Shown piece by piece: positions 51,080-64,000 of a stretch of DNA of 64,000 nucleotides. Both the position numbers and the translations under genes were made by a program. The notes under the pieces are model-generated. The model searched no databases, was not told the DNA's origin, and saw only the letters and a program-made list of their open reading frames with translations. Origin of the DNA: Hetaerina americana (taxonomy: Eukaryota > Arthropoda > Insecta > Odonata > Calopterygidae); assembly GCA_022747635.1 (NCBI GenBank), contig JAKTNV010000041.1, positions 372,001 to 436,000 of the forward strand. The letters are read 5' to 3'. The stretch's first letter is position 1, and each line of letters starts with the position of its first letter.

Positions 51080-52470
51080 TTCAGGATTTATTCTGGGTTT
51101 TATTGTTTATTTAATGAAAATGAAACCCAATACACGCCATACAAACATTTTTGTTTGATTTGTGTCGAGTGAGATTTTCACGTAGAACCCAAAGGGGGGG
51201 GTATTGGCACTTTTCATGGAAAAATGTGAAAAATAACATTTTCTAAAAATGAAATAAATGCCTTCTATACACCCCAAACATTCACTCTAAAACAGAAGAT
51301 TGTTGTTTTTCGCAATATTTTTAGAAATTTTGGCTCTTTTAGTAACATTAACACTTGCGCTGAAGCATCTTTTAAGCTCATTTCTTGTCTTTCAGGATTT
51401 ATTCTGGGTTTTATTTTGATTATTTGATGAAAATGAACTAGAATACACACCATGGAAACATTTTTGTTTGATTTGTGTCGAGTGAGATTTTCACCTAGAA
51501 CCCAAAGGGGGGGTATTGGCACTTTTCATGGAAAAATGTGAAAAATAACATTTTCTAAAAATGAAATAAATGCCTTCTATACACCTCAAACATTCATTCT
51601 AAAACAAAAGATTGTTGTTTTTCGCAATATTTTTAGAAATTTTGGCTCTTTAAGTAACATTAACACTTGGGCTGAAGCATCTTTTATGCTCATTTCTTGT
51701 ATTTCAGGATTTATTCTGGGTTTTATTTTGTTTATTTGATGAAAATGAACTAGAATACACACCATGGAAACATTTTTGTTTGATTTGTGTCGAGTGAGAT
51801 TTTCACCTAGAACCCAAAGGGGGGGGTATTGGCACTTTTCATGGAAAAATGTGAAAAATAACATTTTCTAAAAATGAAATAAATGCCTTCTATACACCTC
51901 TAACATTCACTCTAAAACAGAAGATTGTTGTTTTTTCGCAATATTTTTAGAAATTTTGGCTCTTTTAGTAACATTAACACTTGCGCTGAAGCATCTTTTA
52001 TGCTCATTTCTTGTCTTTCAGGATTTATTCTGGGTTTTATTTTTTTTATTTGATGAAAATGAACTAAAATACACACCATGGAAACATTTTTGTTTGATAT
52101 GTGTCGAGTGAGATTTTCACCTAGAACCCAAAGGGGGGGATATTGGCACTTTTCATGAAAAATGTGAAAAATAACATTTTCTAAAAATGAAATAAATGCC
52201 TTCTATACACCTCAAACATTCACTCTAAAAAATAGATTGATTTTTTCGCAATATTTTTAGAAATTTTGGCTCTTTTAGTAACATTAACACTTGAGCTGAA
52301 GCATCTTTTATGCTCATTTCTTGTCTTTCAGGATTTATCCTGGGTTTTATTGTTTATTTAATGAAAATGAAACCCAATACACGCCATGGAAACATTTTTT
52401 TTTGATTTGTGTCGAGTGAGATTTTCACGTAGAACCCAAAGGGGGGGGTATTGGCACTTTTCATGGAAAA
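51080..52470 (+). repeat. Distinct satellite subfamily block
   Basis: Consecutive monomers share features that are rare or absent elsewhere: gaactagaatacacacc (about 51435 and 51749), gaactaaaatacacacc (about 52062), gaaaaataacattttct and ttttggctctt. At both ends lies a monomer with a deletion giving gttttattgtttatttaatg and gaaacccaatacacgcc (about 51098 and 52346). That deleted form appears once more near 53908. The block looks locally amplified from a minor subfamily. Confidence 0.7.
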
Positions 52471-55239
52471 ATGTAAAAAATTAAAATTTCTAAAAATGAA
52501 ATAAATGCCTTCTATACACCTCAAACATTCACTCTAAAGCAGAAGATTGTTGTTTTTCACAATATTTTTAGAAATTTGGGCTCTTTTAGTAACATTAACA
52601 CTTCCGCTGAAGCATCTTTTATGCTCATTTCTTGCCTTTCAGGATTTATTCTGGGTTTTATTTTGTTTATTTGATGAAAATGAACAACAATACACCCCAT
52701 AGAATCATTTTTGTTTGATTTGTGTCGAGTGAGATTTTCACCTAGAACCCAAAGGGGGGGGTATTGGCACTTTTCATGGAAAAATGTAAAAAATTAAAAT
52801 TTCTAAAAATGAAATAAATGCCTTCTATACACCTCAAACATTCACTCTAAAACAGAAGATTGTTGTTTTTCACAATATTTTTAGAAATTTGGGCTCTTTT
52901 AGTAACATTAACACTTCCGCTGAAGCATCTTTTATGCTCATTTCTTGCCTTTCAGGATTTATTCTGGGTTTTATATTGTTTATTTGATGAAAATGAACAA
53001 CAATACACATTATGGAAACATGTTTGTTTGATATGTGTCGAGTGAGATTTTCACCTAGAACCCAAAGGGGGTGTATTGGCACTTTTCATGGAAAAATGTG
53101 AAAAATTAATTTTTCTAAAAATGAAATAAATGCCTTTTATACACCTCAAACATTCACTCTAAAACGGAAAATTGTTTTTTTTCGCAATATTTTTAGAAAT
53201 TTGGGGTCTTTTAGTAACATTTATACTTCCGCTGAAGTATCTTTTATGCTCATTTCTTGTATTTCAGGATTTATTCTGGGTTTTATTTTGTTTATTTGAT
53301 GAAAATGAACAACAATACACACCATGGAAACATGTTTGTTTGATTTGTGTCGAGTGAGATTTTCACCTAGAACCCAAAGGGGGGGGTATTGGCACTTTTC
53401 ATGGAAAAATGAGAAAAAATACATTTTCTAAAAATGAAATAAATGCCTTCTATACACCTCAAACATTCACTCTTAAACTGAATATTGTTGTTTTTCGCAA
53501 TATTTTTAGAAATTTTGGCTCTTTTAGTAACATTAACACTTGCGCTGAAGCATCTTTTATAATCATTTCTTGTATTTCAGTATTTATTCTGGGTTTTATT
53601 TTTTTTATTTGATGAAAATGAACAAGAATACACACCATGGAAACATTTTTGTTTGATTTGTGTCGAGTGAGATTTTCACCTAGAACCCAAAGGGGGGGAT
53701 ATTGGCACTATTCATGGAAAAATGTGAAAAAAAACATTTTCTAAAAATGAAATAAATGCCTTCTATAAACCTCAAACATTCACTCTAAATCTGAAAATTG
53801 TTGTTTTTCGCAATATTTTTAGAAATTTGGGCTCTTTTAGTAACATTAACAATTGCGCTGAAGCATCTTTTATGCTCATTTCTTGTCTTTCAGGATTTAT
53901 CCTGGGTTTTATTGTTTATTTAATGAAAATGAAACCCAATACACGCCATGGAAACATTTTTGTTTGATTTGTGTCGAGTGAGATTTTCACCTAGAACCCA
54001 AAGGGGGGGTATTGGCACTTTTCATGGAAAAATGTGAAAAATTAAATTTTCTAAAAATGAAATAAATGCCTTTTATACACCTCAAACATTCACTCTAAAA
54101 CGGAAAATTGTGGTTTTTCGCAATATTTTTAGAAATTTGGGCTCTTATAGTAAGAATAACACTTGCGCTTAAGCATCTTTTATGCTCATTTCTTGCCTTT
54201 CAGGATTTATTCTGGGTTTTATTTTGTTTATTTGATGAAAATGAACAACAATACACCCCATAGAATCATTTTTGTTTGATTTGTGTCGAGTGAGATTTTC
54301 ACCTAGAACCCAAAGGGGGGGGTATTGGCACTTTTCATGGAAAAATGTGAAAAATTAAATTTTCTAAAAATGAAATAAATGCCTTTTATACACCTCAAAC
54401 ATTCACTCTAAAACGGAAAATTGTTGTTTTTTGCAATATTTTTAGAAATTTGGGCCCTTTAAGTAATATTAACACTTGCGCTGAAGCATATTTTTTGCTC
54501 ATTTCTTGTATTTCAGTATTTGTTCTGCGTTTTATTTTGTTTATTTGATGAAAATGAACAACAATACACACCATGGAAACATTTTTTTTTGATATGTGTC
54601 GAGTGAGATTTTAAACTAGAACCCGAGGGGGGGGTATTGGCACTTTTCATGGAAAAATGTGAAAAATTTAATTTTCTAAAATTGAAATAAATGCCTTCTA
54701 TACACCTCAAACATTCACTCTTAAACAGAAGATTGTGGTTTTTCGCAATATTTTTAGAAATTTGGGCTCTTTTAATAACATTTACACTTGTGCTGAAACA
54801 CCTTTTATGCTCATTCCTTGTCTTTCAGGATTTATTCTGGGTTTTATTTTGATTATTTGATGAAAATGAACAACAAAACACACCATGGAAACATTTTTGT
54901 TTGATTTGTGTCGAGTGAGATTTTCACCTAGAACCCAAAGGGGGGGTATTGGCACTTTTCATGGAAAAATGTGAAAAATTAAATTTTCTAAAAATGAAAT
55001 AAATGCCTTTTATACACCTCAAACATTCACTCTAAAAGTGAAAATTGTTGTTTTTCGCAATATTTTTAGAAATTTGGGCTCTTTTAGTAACATTAACACT
55101 TCCGCTGAAGCATCTTTTATGCTCATTTCTTGCCTTTCAGGATTTATTCTGGGTTTTATTTTGTTTATTTGATGAAAATGAACAACAAAACACACCATGG
55201 AAACATTTTTGTTTGATTTGTGTCGAGTGAGATTTTCAC

Positions 55240-58200
55240 CTAGAACCCAAAGGGGGGTGTATTGGCACTTTTCATGGAAAAATGTGAAAAATTAATTTTT
55301 CTAAAAATGAAATAAATGCCTTCTATACACCTCAGACATTCACTCTTAAACTGAAAATTGTTGTTTTTCGCAATATTTTTAGAAATTTGGGCCCTTTAAG
55401 TAATATTAACACTTGCGCTGAAGCATCTTTTATGCTCATTTCTTTTCTTTCAGGATTTATTCTGGGTTTAATTTTGTTTATTTGATGAAAATGAACAACA
55501 ATACACACCATGGAAACATTTTTGTTTGATTTGTGTCGAGTGAGATTTTCACCTAGAACCCAAAGGGACTTTTCATGGAAAAATGTGAAAAATTAAATTT
55601 TCTAAAATTGAAATAAATGCCTTCTATACACCTAAAACATTCACTCTTAAACAGAAAATTGTGGTTTTTCGCAATATTTTTAGAACTTTGGGCTCTTTTA
55701 GTAAGAATAACACTTGCGCCTAAGCATCTTTTATGCTCATTTCTTGCCTTTCAGGATTTATTCTGGGTTTAATTTTGTTTAGTTCATGAAAATGAACAAC
55801 AATACACACCATGGAAACATTTTTGTTTGATTTGTGTTGAGTGAAATTTTCACCTAGAACCCAAAGGGGGGGGTAATGGCTCTTTTCATGGAAAAATGTG
55901 AAAAATTTAATTTTCTAAAATTGAAATAAATGCCTTCTATACACCTCAAACATTCACTCTTAAACAGAAGATTGTGGTTTTTCGCAATATTTTTAGAAAT
56001 TTGGGCTCTTTTAGTAACATTTACACTTGCGCTGAAGCATCTTTTATGCTCATTCCTTGTCTTTCAGGATTTATTCTGGGTTTTATTTTGTTAATTTGAT
56101 GAAAATGAAAACCAATACACACCATGGAAACATTTTTGTTTGATTTGTGTCGAGTGAGATTTTCACCTAGAACCCAAAGGGGGGTGTATTGGCACTTTTC
56201 ATGGAAAAATGTGAAAAATTAAATTTTCTAAAATTGAAATAAATGCCTTCTATACACCTCAGACATTCACTCTTAAACTGAAAATTGTTGTTTTTCGCAA
56301 TATTTTTAGAAATTTGGGCCCTTTAAGTAATATTAACACTTGCGCTGAAGCATCTTTTATGCTCATTTCTTGTCTTTCAGGATTTATTCTGGGTTTAATT
56401 TTGTTTATTTGATGAAAATGAACAACAATACACACCATGGAAACATTTTTGTTTGATTTGTGTCGAGTGAGATTTTCACCTAGAACCCAAAGGGACTTTT
56501 CATGGAAAAATGTGAAAAATTAAATTTTCTAAAATTGAAATAAATGCCTTCTATACACCTAAAACATTCACTCTTAAACAGAAAATTGTGGTTTTTCGCA
56601 ATATTTTTAGAACTTTGGGCTCTTTTAGTAAGAATAACACTTGCGCCTAAGCATCTTTTATGCTCATTTCTTGCCTTTCAGGATTTATTCTGGGTTTAAT
56701 TTTGTTTAGTTCATGAAAATGAACAACAATACACACCATGGAAACATTTTTGTTTGATTTGTGTTGAGTGAAATTTTCACCTAGAACCCAAAGGGGGGGG
56801 TAATGGCACTTTTCATGGAAAAATGTGAAAAATTTAATATTCTAAAATTGAAATAAATGCCTTCTATACACCTCAAACATTCACTCTTAAACAGAAGATT
56901 GTGGTTTTTCGCAATATTTTTAGAAATTTGGGCTCTTTTAGTAACATTTACACTTGCGCTGAAGCATCTTTTATGCTCATTCCTTGTCTTTCAGGATTTA
57001 TTCTGGGTTTTATTTTGTTAATTTGATGAAAATGAAAACCAATACACACCATGGAAACATTTTTGTTTGATTTGTGTCGAGTGAGATTTTCACCTAGAAC
57101 CCAAAGGGGGGGTATTGGCACTTTTCATGGAAAAATGTGAAAAATTAAATTTTCTAAAATTGAAATAAATGCCTTTTATACACCTCAAACATTCACTCTA
57201 AAACGGAAAATTGTTGTTTTTCGCAATATTTTTAGAAATTTGGGCCCTTTAAGTAATATTAACACTTGCGCTGAAGCATCTATTTTGCTCATTTCTTGTA
57301 TTTCAGTATTTGTTCTGTGTTTTATTTTGTTTATTTGATGAAAATGAACAACAATACACACCATGGAAACATTTTTTTTTGATATGTGTCGAGTGAGCTT
57401 TTAACCTAGAACCCAAGGGGGGGGGTATTGGCACTTTTCATGGAAAAATGTGAAAAATTTAATTTTCTAAAATTGAAATAAATGCCTTCTATACACCTCA
57501 AACATTCACTCTACAACAGAAGATTGTTGTTTTTCGCAATATTTTTAGAAATTTGGGCTCTTTTAGTAACATTAACGTTTGCGCTGAAGCATCTTTTATG
57601 CTCATTTCTTGTCTTTCAGGATTTATTCTGGGTTTTATTTTGTTTATTTGATGAAAATGAACAACAATACACCCCATAGAATCATTTTTGTTTGATTTGT
57701 GTCGAGTGAGATTTTCACCTAGAACCCAAAGGGGGGGGTATTGGCACTTTTCATGGAAAAATGTAAAAAATTAAAATTTCTAAAAATGAAATAAATGCCT
57801 TCTATACACCTCAAACATTCACTCTAAAACAGAAGATTGTTGTTTTTCACAATATTTTTAGAAATTTGGGCTCTTTTAGTAACATTAACACTTCCGCTGA
57901 AGCATCTTTTATGCTCATTTCTTGCCTTTCAGGATTTATTCTGGGTTTTATATTGTTTATTTGATGAAAATGAACAACAATACACATTATGGAAACATGT
58001 TTGTTTGATATGTGTCGAGTGAGATTTTCACCTAGAACCCAAAGGGGGTGTATTGGCACTTTTCATGGAAAAATGTGAAAAATTAATTTTTCTAAAAATG
58101 AAATAAATGCCTTCTATACACCTCAGACATTCACTCTTAAACTGAAAATTGTTGTTTTTCGCAATATTTTTAGAAATTTGGGCCCTTTAAGTAATATTAA

Positions 58201-61200
58201 CACTTGCGCTGAAGCATCTTTTATGCTCATTTCTTGTCTTTCAGGATTTATTCTGGGTTTAATTTTGTTTATTTGATGAAAATGAACAACAATACACACC
58301 ATGGAAACATTTTTGTTTGATTTGTGTCGAGTGAGATTTTCACCTAGAACCCAAAGGGACTTTTCATGGAAAAATGTGAAAAATTAAATTTTCTAAAATT
58401 GAAATAAATGCCTTCTATACACCTAAAACATTCACTCTTAAACAGAAAATTGTGGTTTTTCGCAATATTTTTAGAACTTTGGGCTCTTTTAGTAAGAATA
58501 ACACTTGCGCCTAAGCATCTTTTATGCTCATTTCTTGCCTTTCAGGATTTATTCTGGGTTTAATTTTGTTTAGTTCATGAAAATGAACAACAATACACAC
58601 CATGGAAACATTTTTGTTTGATTTGTGTTGAGTGAAATTTTCACCTAGAACCCAAAGGGGGGGGTAATGGCACTTTTCATGGAAAAATGTGAAAAATTTA
58701 ATTTTCTAAAATTGAAATAAATGCCTTCTCTACACCTCAAACATTCACTCTTAAACAGAAGATTGTGGTTTTTCGCAATATTTTTAGAAATTTGGGCTCT
58801 TTTAGTAACATTTACACTTGCGCTGAAGCATCTTTTATGCTCATTCCTTGTCTTTCAGGATTTATTCTGGGTTTTATTTTGTTAATTTGATGAAAATGAA
58901 AACCAATACACACCATGGAAACATTTTTGTTTGATTTGTGTCGAGTGAGATTTTCACCTAGAACCCAAAGGGGTATTGGCACTTTTCATGGAAAAATGTG
59001 AAAAATTAAATTTTCTAAAATTGAAATAAATGCCTTTTATACACCTCAAACATTCACTCTAAAACGGAAAATTGTTGTTTTTCGCAATATTTTTAGAAAT
59101 TTGGGCCTTTTAAGTAATATTAACACTTGCGCTGAAGCATCTATTTTGCTCATTTCTTGTATTTCAGTATTTGTTCTGTGTTTTATTTTGTTTATTTGAT
59201 GAAAATGAACAACAATACACACCATGGAAACATTTTTTTTTTATATGTGTCGAGTGAGCTTTTAACCTAGAACCCAAGGGGGGGGTATTGGCACTTTTCA
59301 TGGAAAAATGTGAAAAATTTAATTTTCTAAAATTGAAATAAATGCCTTCTATACACCTCAAACATTCACTCTACAACAGAAGATTGTTGTTTTTCGCATT
59401 ATTTTTAGAAATTTGGGCTCTTTTAGTAACATTAACGTTTGCGCTGAAGCATCTTTTATGCTCATTTCTTGTCTTTCAGGATTTATTCTGGGTTTTATTT
59501 TGTTTATTTGATGAAATGAACAACAATACACACCATGGAAACATTTTTGTTTAATTTGTGTCGAGTGAGATTTTCACCTAGAACCCAAAGGGGGGGGTAT
59601 TGGCACTTTTCAAGGAAAAATGTGAAAAATTAATTTTTCTAAAAATGAAATAAATGCCTTCTATACACCTCAGACATTCACTCTTAAACTGAAAATTGTT
59701 GTTTTTCGCAATATTTTTAGAAATTTGGGCCCTTTAAGTAATATTAACACTTGCGCTGGAGCATCTTTTATGCTCATTTCTTGTCTTTCAGGATTTATTC
59801 TGGGTTTAATTTTGTTTATTTGATGAAAATGAACAACAATACACACCATGGAAACATTTTTGTTTGATTTGTGTCGAGTGAGATTTTCACCTAGAACCCA
59901 AAGGGGGGGTATTGGCACTTTTCATGGAAAAATGTGAAAAATTAAATTTTCTAAAATTGAAATAAATGCCTTCTATACACCTAAAACATTCACTCTTAAA
60001 CAGAAAATTGTGGTTTTTCGCAATATTTTTAGAACTTTGGGCTCTTTTAGTAAGAATAACACTTGCGCCTAAGCATCTTTTATGCTCATTTCTTGCCTTT
60101 CAGGATTTATTCTGGGTTTAATTTTGTTTAGTTGATGAAAATGAACAATAATACACACATTGGAAACATTTTTGTTTGATTTGTGTTGAGTGAAATTTTC
60201 ACCTAGAACCCAAAGGGGGGGGTAATGGCACTTTTCATGGAAAAATGTGAAAAATTTAATTTTCTAAAATTGAAATAAATGCCTTCTATACACCTCAAAC
60301 ATTCACTCTTAAACAGAAGATTGTGGTTTTTCGCAATATTTTTAGAAATTTGGGCTCTTTTAGTAACATTTACACTTGCGCTGAAGCAACTTTTATGCTC
60401 ATTCCTTGTCTTTCAGGATTTATTCTGGGTTTTATTTTGTTTATTTGATGAAAATGAAAACCAATACACACCATGGAAACATTTTTGTTTGATATGTGTC
60501 GAGTGAAATTTTCACCTAGAACCCAAAGGGGGGGGTAATGGCACTTTTCATGGAAAAGTGTGAAAAATTTAATTTTCTAAAATTGAAATAAATGCCTTCT
60601 ATACACCTCAAACATTCACTCTTAAACAGAAGATTGTGGTTTTTCGCAATATTTTTAGAAATTTGGGCTCTTTTAGTAACATTTACACTTGCGCTGAAGC
60701 ATCTTTTATGCTCATTCCTTGTCTTTCAGGATTTATTCTGGGTTTTATTTTGTTTATTTGATGAAAATGAACAACAATACACACCATGGAAACATGTTTG
60801 TTTGATTTGTGTCGAGTGAGATTTTCACCTAGAACCCAAAGGGGGGGTATTGGCACTTTTCATGGAAAAATGAGAAAAAATACATTTTCTAAAAATGAAA
60901 TAAATGCCTTCTATACACCTCAAACATTCACTCTTAAACTGAATATTGTTGTTTTTCGCAATATTTTTAGAAATTTTGGCTCTTTTAGTAACATTAACAC
61001 TTGCGCTGAAGCATCTTTTATAATCATTTCTTGTATTTCAGTATTTATTCTGGGTTTTATTTTTTTTATTTGATGAAAATGAACAAGAATACACACCATG
61101 GAAACATTTTTGTTTGATTTGTGTCGAGTGAGATTTTCACCTAGAACCCAAAGGGGGGGATATTGGCACTATTCATGGAAAAATGTGAAAAAAAACATTT

Positions 61201-64000
61201 TCTAAAAATGAAATAAATGCCTTCTATAAACCTCAAACATTCACTCTAAATCTGAAAATTGTTGTTTTTCGCAATATTTTTAGAAATTTGGGCTCTTTTA
61301 GTAACATTAACAATTGCGCTTAAGCATCTTTTATGCTCATTTCTTTTCTTTCAGGATTTATTCTGGGTTTTATTTTGTTTATTTGATAAAAATGAACAAC
61401 AATACACACCATGGAAACATTTTTGTTTGATTTGTGTCGAGTTAGATTTTCACCTAACACCCAAAGGGACTTTTCATGGAAAAATGTGAAAAATTAAATC
61501 TTCTAAAATTGAAATAAATGCATTCTTTACACCTAAAACATTCACTCTTAAACAGAAAATTGTGGTTTTTCGCAATATTTTTAGAAATTTGGGCTCTTAT
61601 AGTAAGAATAACACTTGCGCTTAAGCATCTTTTATGCTCATTTCTTGCCTTTCAGGATTTATTCTGGGTTTAATTTTGTTTAGTTGATGAAAATGAACAA
61701 CAATACACACCATGGAAACATTTTTGTTTGATATGTGTCGAGTGAGATTTTCACCTAGAACCCAAAGGGGGGGGTATTGGCACTTTTCATGGAAAAATGT
61801 GAAAAATTAAATTTTCTAAAAATGAAATAAATGCCTTTTATACACCTCAAACATTCACTCTAAAACGGAAAATTGTTGTTTTTTGCAATATTTTTAGAAA
61901 TTTGGGCCCTTTAAGTAATATTAACACTTGCGCTGAAGCATCTTTTTTGCTCATTTCTTGTATTTCAGTATTTGTTCTGTGTTTTATTTTGTTTATTTGA
62001 TGAAAATGAACAACAATACACACCATGGAAACATTTTTTTTTGATATGTGTCGAGTGAGATTTTAACCTAGAACCCGAGGGGGGGGTATTGGCACTTTTC
62101 ATGGAAAAATGTGAAAAATTTAATTTTCTAAAATTGAAATAAATGCCTTCTATACACCTCAAACATTCACTCTTAAACAGAAGATTGTGGTTTTTCGCAA
62201 TATTTTTAGAAATTTGGGCTCTTTTAATAACATTTACACTTGTGCTGAAACACCTTTTATGCTCATTCCTTGTCTTTCAGGATTTATTCTGGGTTTTATT
62301 TTGATTATTTGATGAAAATGAACAACAAAACACACCATGGAAACATTTTTGTTTGATTTGTGTCGAGTGAGATTTTCACCTAGAACCCAAAGGGGGGGTA
62401 TTGGCACTTTTCATGGAAAAATGTGAAAAATTAAATTTTCTAAAAATGAAATAAATGCCTTTTATACACCTCAAACATTCACTCTAAAAGTGAAAATTGT
62501 TGTTTTTCGCAATATTTTTAGAAATTTGGGCTCTTTTAGTAACATTAACACTTCCGCTGAAGCATCTTTTATGCTCATTTCTTGCCTTTCAGGATTTATT
62601 CTGGGTTTTATTTTGTTTATTTGATGAAAATGAACAACAATACACATAATGGAAACATGTTTGTTTGATATGTGTCGAGTGAGATTTTCACCTAGAACCC
62701 AAAGGGGGGGTATTGGCACTTTTCATGGAAAAATATGAAAAATTAAATTTTCTAAAAATGAAATAAATGCCTTTTATACACCTCAAACATTCACTCTAAA
62801 ACGGAAAATTGTTGTTTTTCGCAATATTTTTAGAAATTTGGGCTCTTTTAGTAACATTAACAATTGCGCTGAAGCATCTTTTATGCTCATTTCTTGCCTT
62901 TCAGGATTTATTCTGGGTTTAATTTTGTTTATTTGATGAAAATGAACAACAATACACACCATGGAAACATTTTTGTTTGATTTGTGTCGAGTGAGATTTT
63001 CACCTAGAACCCAAAGGGGGGGTATTGGCACTTTTCATGGAAAAATGTGAAAAATTAAATTTTCTAAAATTGAAATAAATGCCTTCTATACACCTAAAAC
63101 ATTCACTCTTAAACAGAAAATTGTGGTTTTTCGCAATATTTTTAGAACTTTGGGCTCTTTTAGTAAGAATAACACTTGCGCCTAAGCATCTTTTATGCTC
63201 ATTTCTTGCCTTTCAGGATTTATTCTGGGTTTAATTTTGTTTAGTTCATGAAAATGAACAACAATACACACCATGGAAACATTTTTGTTTGATTTGTGTT
63301 GAGTGAAATTTTCACCTAGAACCCAAAGGGGGGGGTAATGGCACTTTTCATGGAAAAATGTGAAAAATTTAATTTTCTAAAATTGAAATAAATGCCTTCT
63401 ATACACCTCAAACATTCACTCTTAAACAGAAGATTGTGGTTTTTCGCAATATTTTTAGAAATTTGGGCTCTTTTAGTAACATTTACACTTGCGCTGAAGC
63501 ATCTTTTATGCTCATTTCTTGTCTTTCAGGATTTATTATGGGTTTTATTTTGTTTATTTGATGAAAATGAACAACAATACACATTATGGAAACATGTTTG
63601 TTTGATATGTGTCGAGTGAGATTTTCACCTAGAACCCAAAGGGGGGGGTATTGGCACTTTTCATGGAAAAATGTGAAAAATTAAATTTTCTAAAATTGAA
63701 ATAAATGCCTTTTATACACCTCAAACATTCACTCTAAAACGGAAAATTGTTGTTTTTTGCAATATTTTTAGAAATTTGGGCCCTTTAAGTAATATTAACA
63801 CTTGCGCTGAAGCATCTTTTTTGCTCATTTCTTGTATTTCAGTATTTGTTCTGTGTTTTATTTTGTTTATTTGATGAAAATGAACAACAATACACACCAT
63901 GGAAACATTTTTTTTTGATATGTGTCGAGTGAGATTTTAACCTAGAACCCGAGGGGGGGGTATTGGCACTTTTCATGGAAAAATGTGAAAAATTTAATTT
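55240..64000 (+). repeat. Right-end satellite blocks repeating 46.8-49.4 kb and 45.8-46.6 kb material
   Basis: Here monomers reuse earlier blocks: 48458 recurs at 57482 (9,024 bp, 29 monomers), and 45792 and 46298 recur at 61965 and 62471 (both 16,173 bp, 52 monomers). The cccgagggg monomer type appears at about 62073 and 63947. No break or foreign insertion is visible up to the window end. Confidence 0.7.

Larger units (their letters stand above)
8961..64000 (+). repeat. Satellite array, right segment (~312-bp monomer, roughly 175 copies)
   Basis: This continues the same head-to-tail satellite to the end of the window with no inversion and no other insertion seen. Anchor positions after the retrotransposon (8955, 9268, 9582, 9883, 10195, 10507) show the same 312-314 or ~301 bp spacing. 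The most variable site is the G-run after accc-aaa: usually 7-8 G, with 11 at about 11547 and 25006, and absent in the short class. Short open frames of 60-114 codons recur on both strands, but most begin at TTG or GTG and follow the monomer period, so none is called as a gene. No tRNA, rRNA or CRISPR is present. Sub-blocks with distinct organisation are listed separately. The array continues past 64000. Confidence 0.97.

Noticed and set aside
8961..64000. CRISPR-like array
   Set aside because: The whole ~312-bp unit repeats, with no short direct repeat separated by unique spacers, and the retrotransposon is eukaryotic.
1..64000. CENP-B box in the satellite monomer
   Set aside because: I looked for a TTCG...A..CGGG pattern; tttttcgcaatattttt has only the first part, so no box can be claimed.

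Overview
The window is eukaryotic repeat DNA and contains no recognisable host gene. About 58 kb of it is a single head-to-tail satellite array with an AT-rich monomer of about 312 bp. The array is interrupted once by a complete, apparently intact non-LTR (LINE-type) retrotransposon on the minus strand. The ORF2 layout (AP-type endonuclease, reverse transcriptase, RNase H, C-terminal CCHC) and the ORF1 with three zinc knuckles fit the I/R1/Jockey-like elements common in arthropods. A chelicerate such as a spider is my best but weak guess for the host. The setting suggests heterochromatin (pericentromeric, centromeric or subtelomeric); the sequence does not say which.

Layout: 1-3192 satellite; 3193-3203 left target-site duplication (TSD); 3204-8949 retrotransposon, transcribed right to left (5' leader 8351-8949, ORF1 7184-8350, short AT-rich spacer 7102-7183, ORF2 3400-7101, 3' UTR 3204-3399); 8950-8960 right TSD, identical to the left one; 8961-64000 satellite. 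The array runs off both ends of the window. Removing the element and one 11-bp TSD copy restores a normal monomer spacing.

Inside the retrotransposon, ORF1 should coat the transcript. ORF2 should nick the target, prime and synthesise cDNA, and remove the RNA strand. The first ~90 nt of the element can fold into several hairpins, two of which have complementary loops (a kissing-loop or pseudoknot leader). Both reading frames are uninterrupted and the TSD is perfect, so the insertion looks young.

Inside the satellite, all monomers point the same way. Two length classes occur: about 312-315 bp with a G-run of roughly 5-11, and about 300-301 bp lacking the G-run and the bases after it. From 1 to ~16 kb monomers are mixed. 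From ~16.5 kb rightward, blocks of 2, 4, 5, 6, 12, 16-17 and 22-24 monomers are repeated. One private marker recurs four times at spacings of 6,941, 7,233 and 7,152 bp, showing a mosaic higher-order repeat of about 7 kb. The many short open frames on both strands of the satellite are by-products of the repeat and are not annotated as genes.
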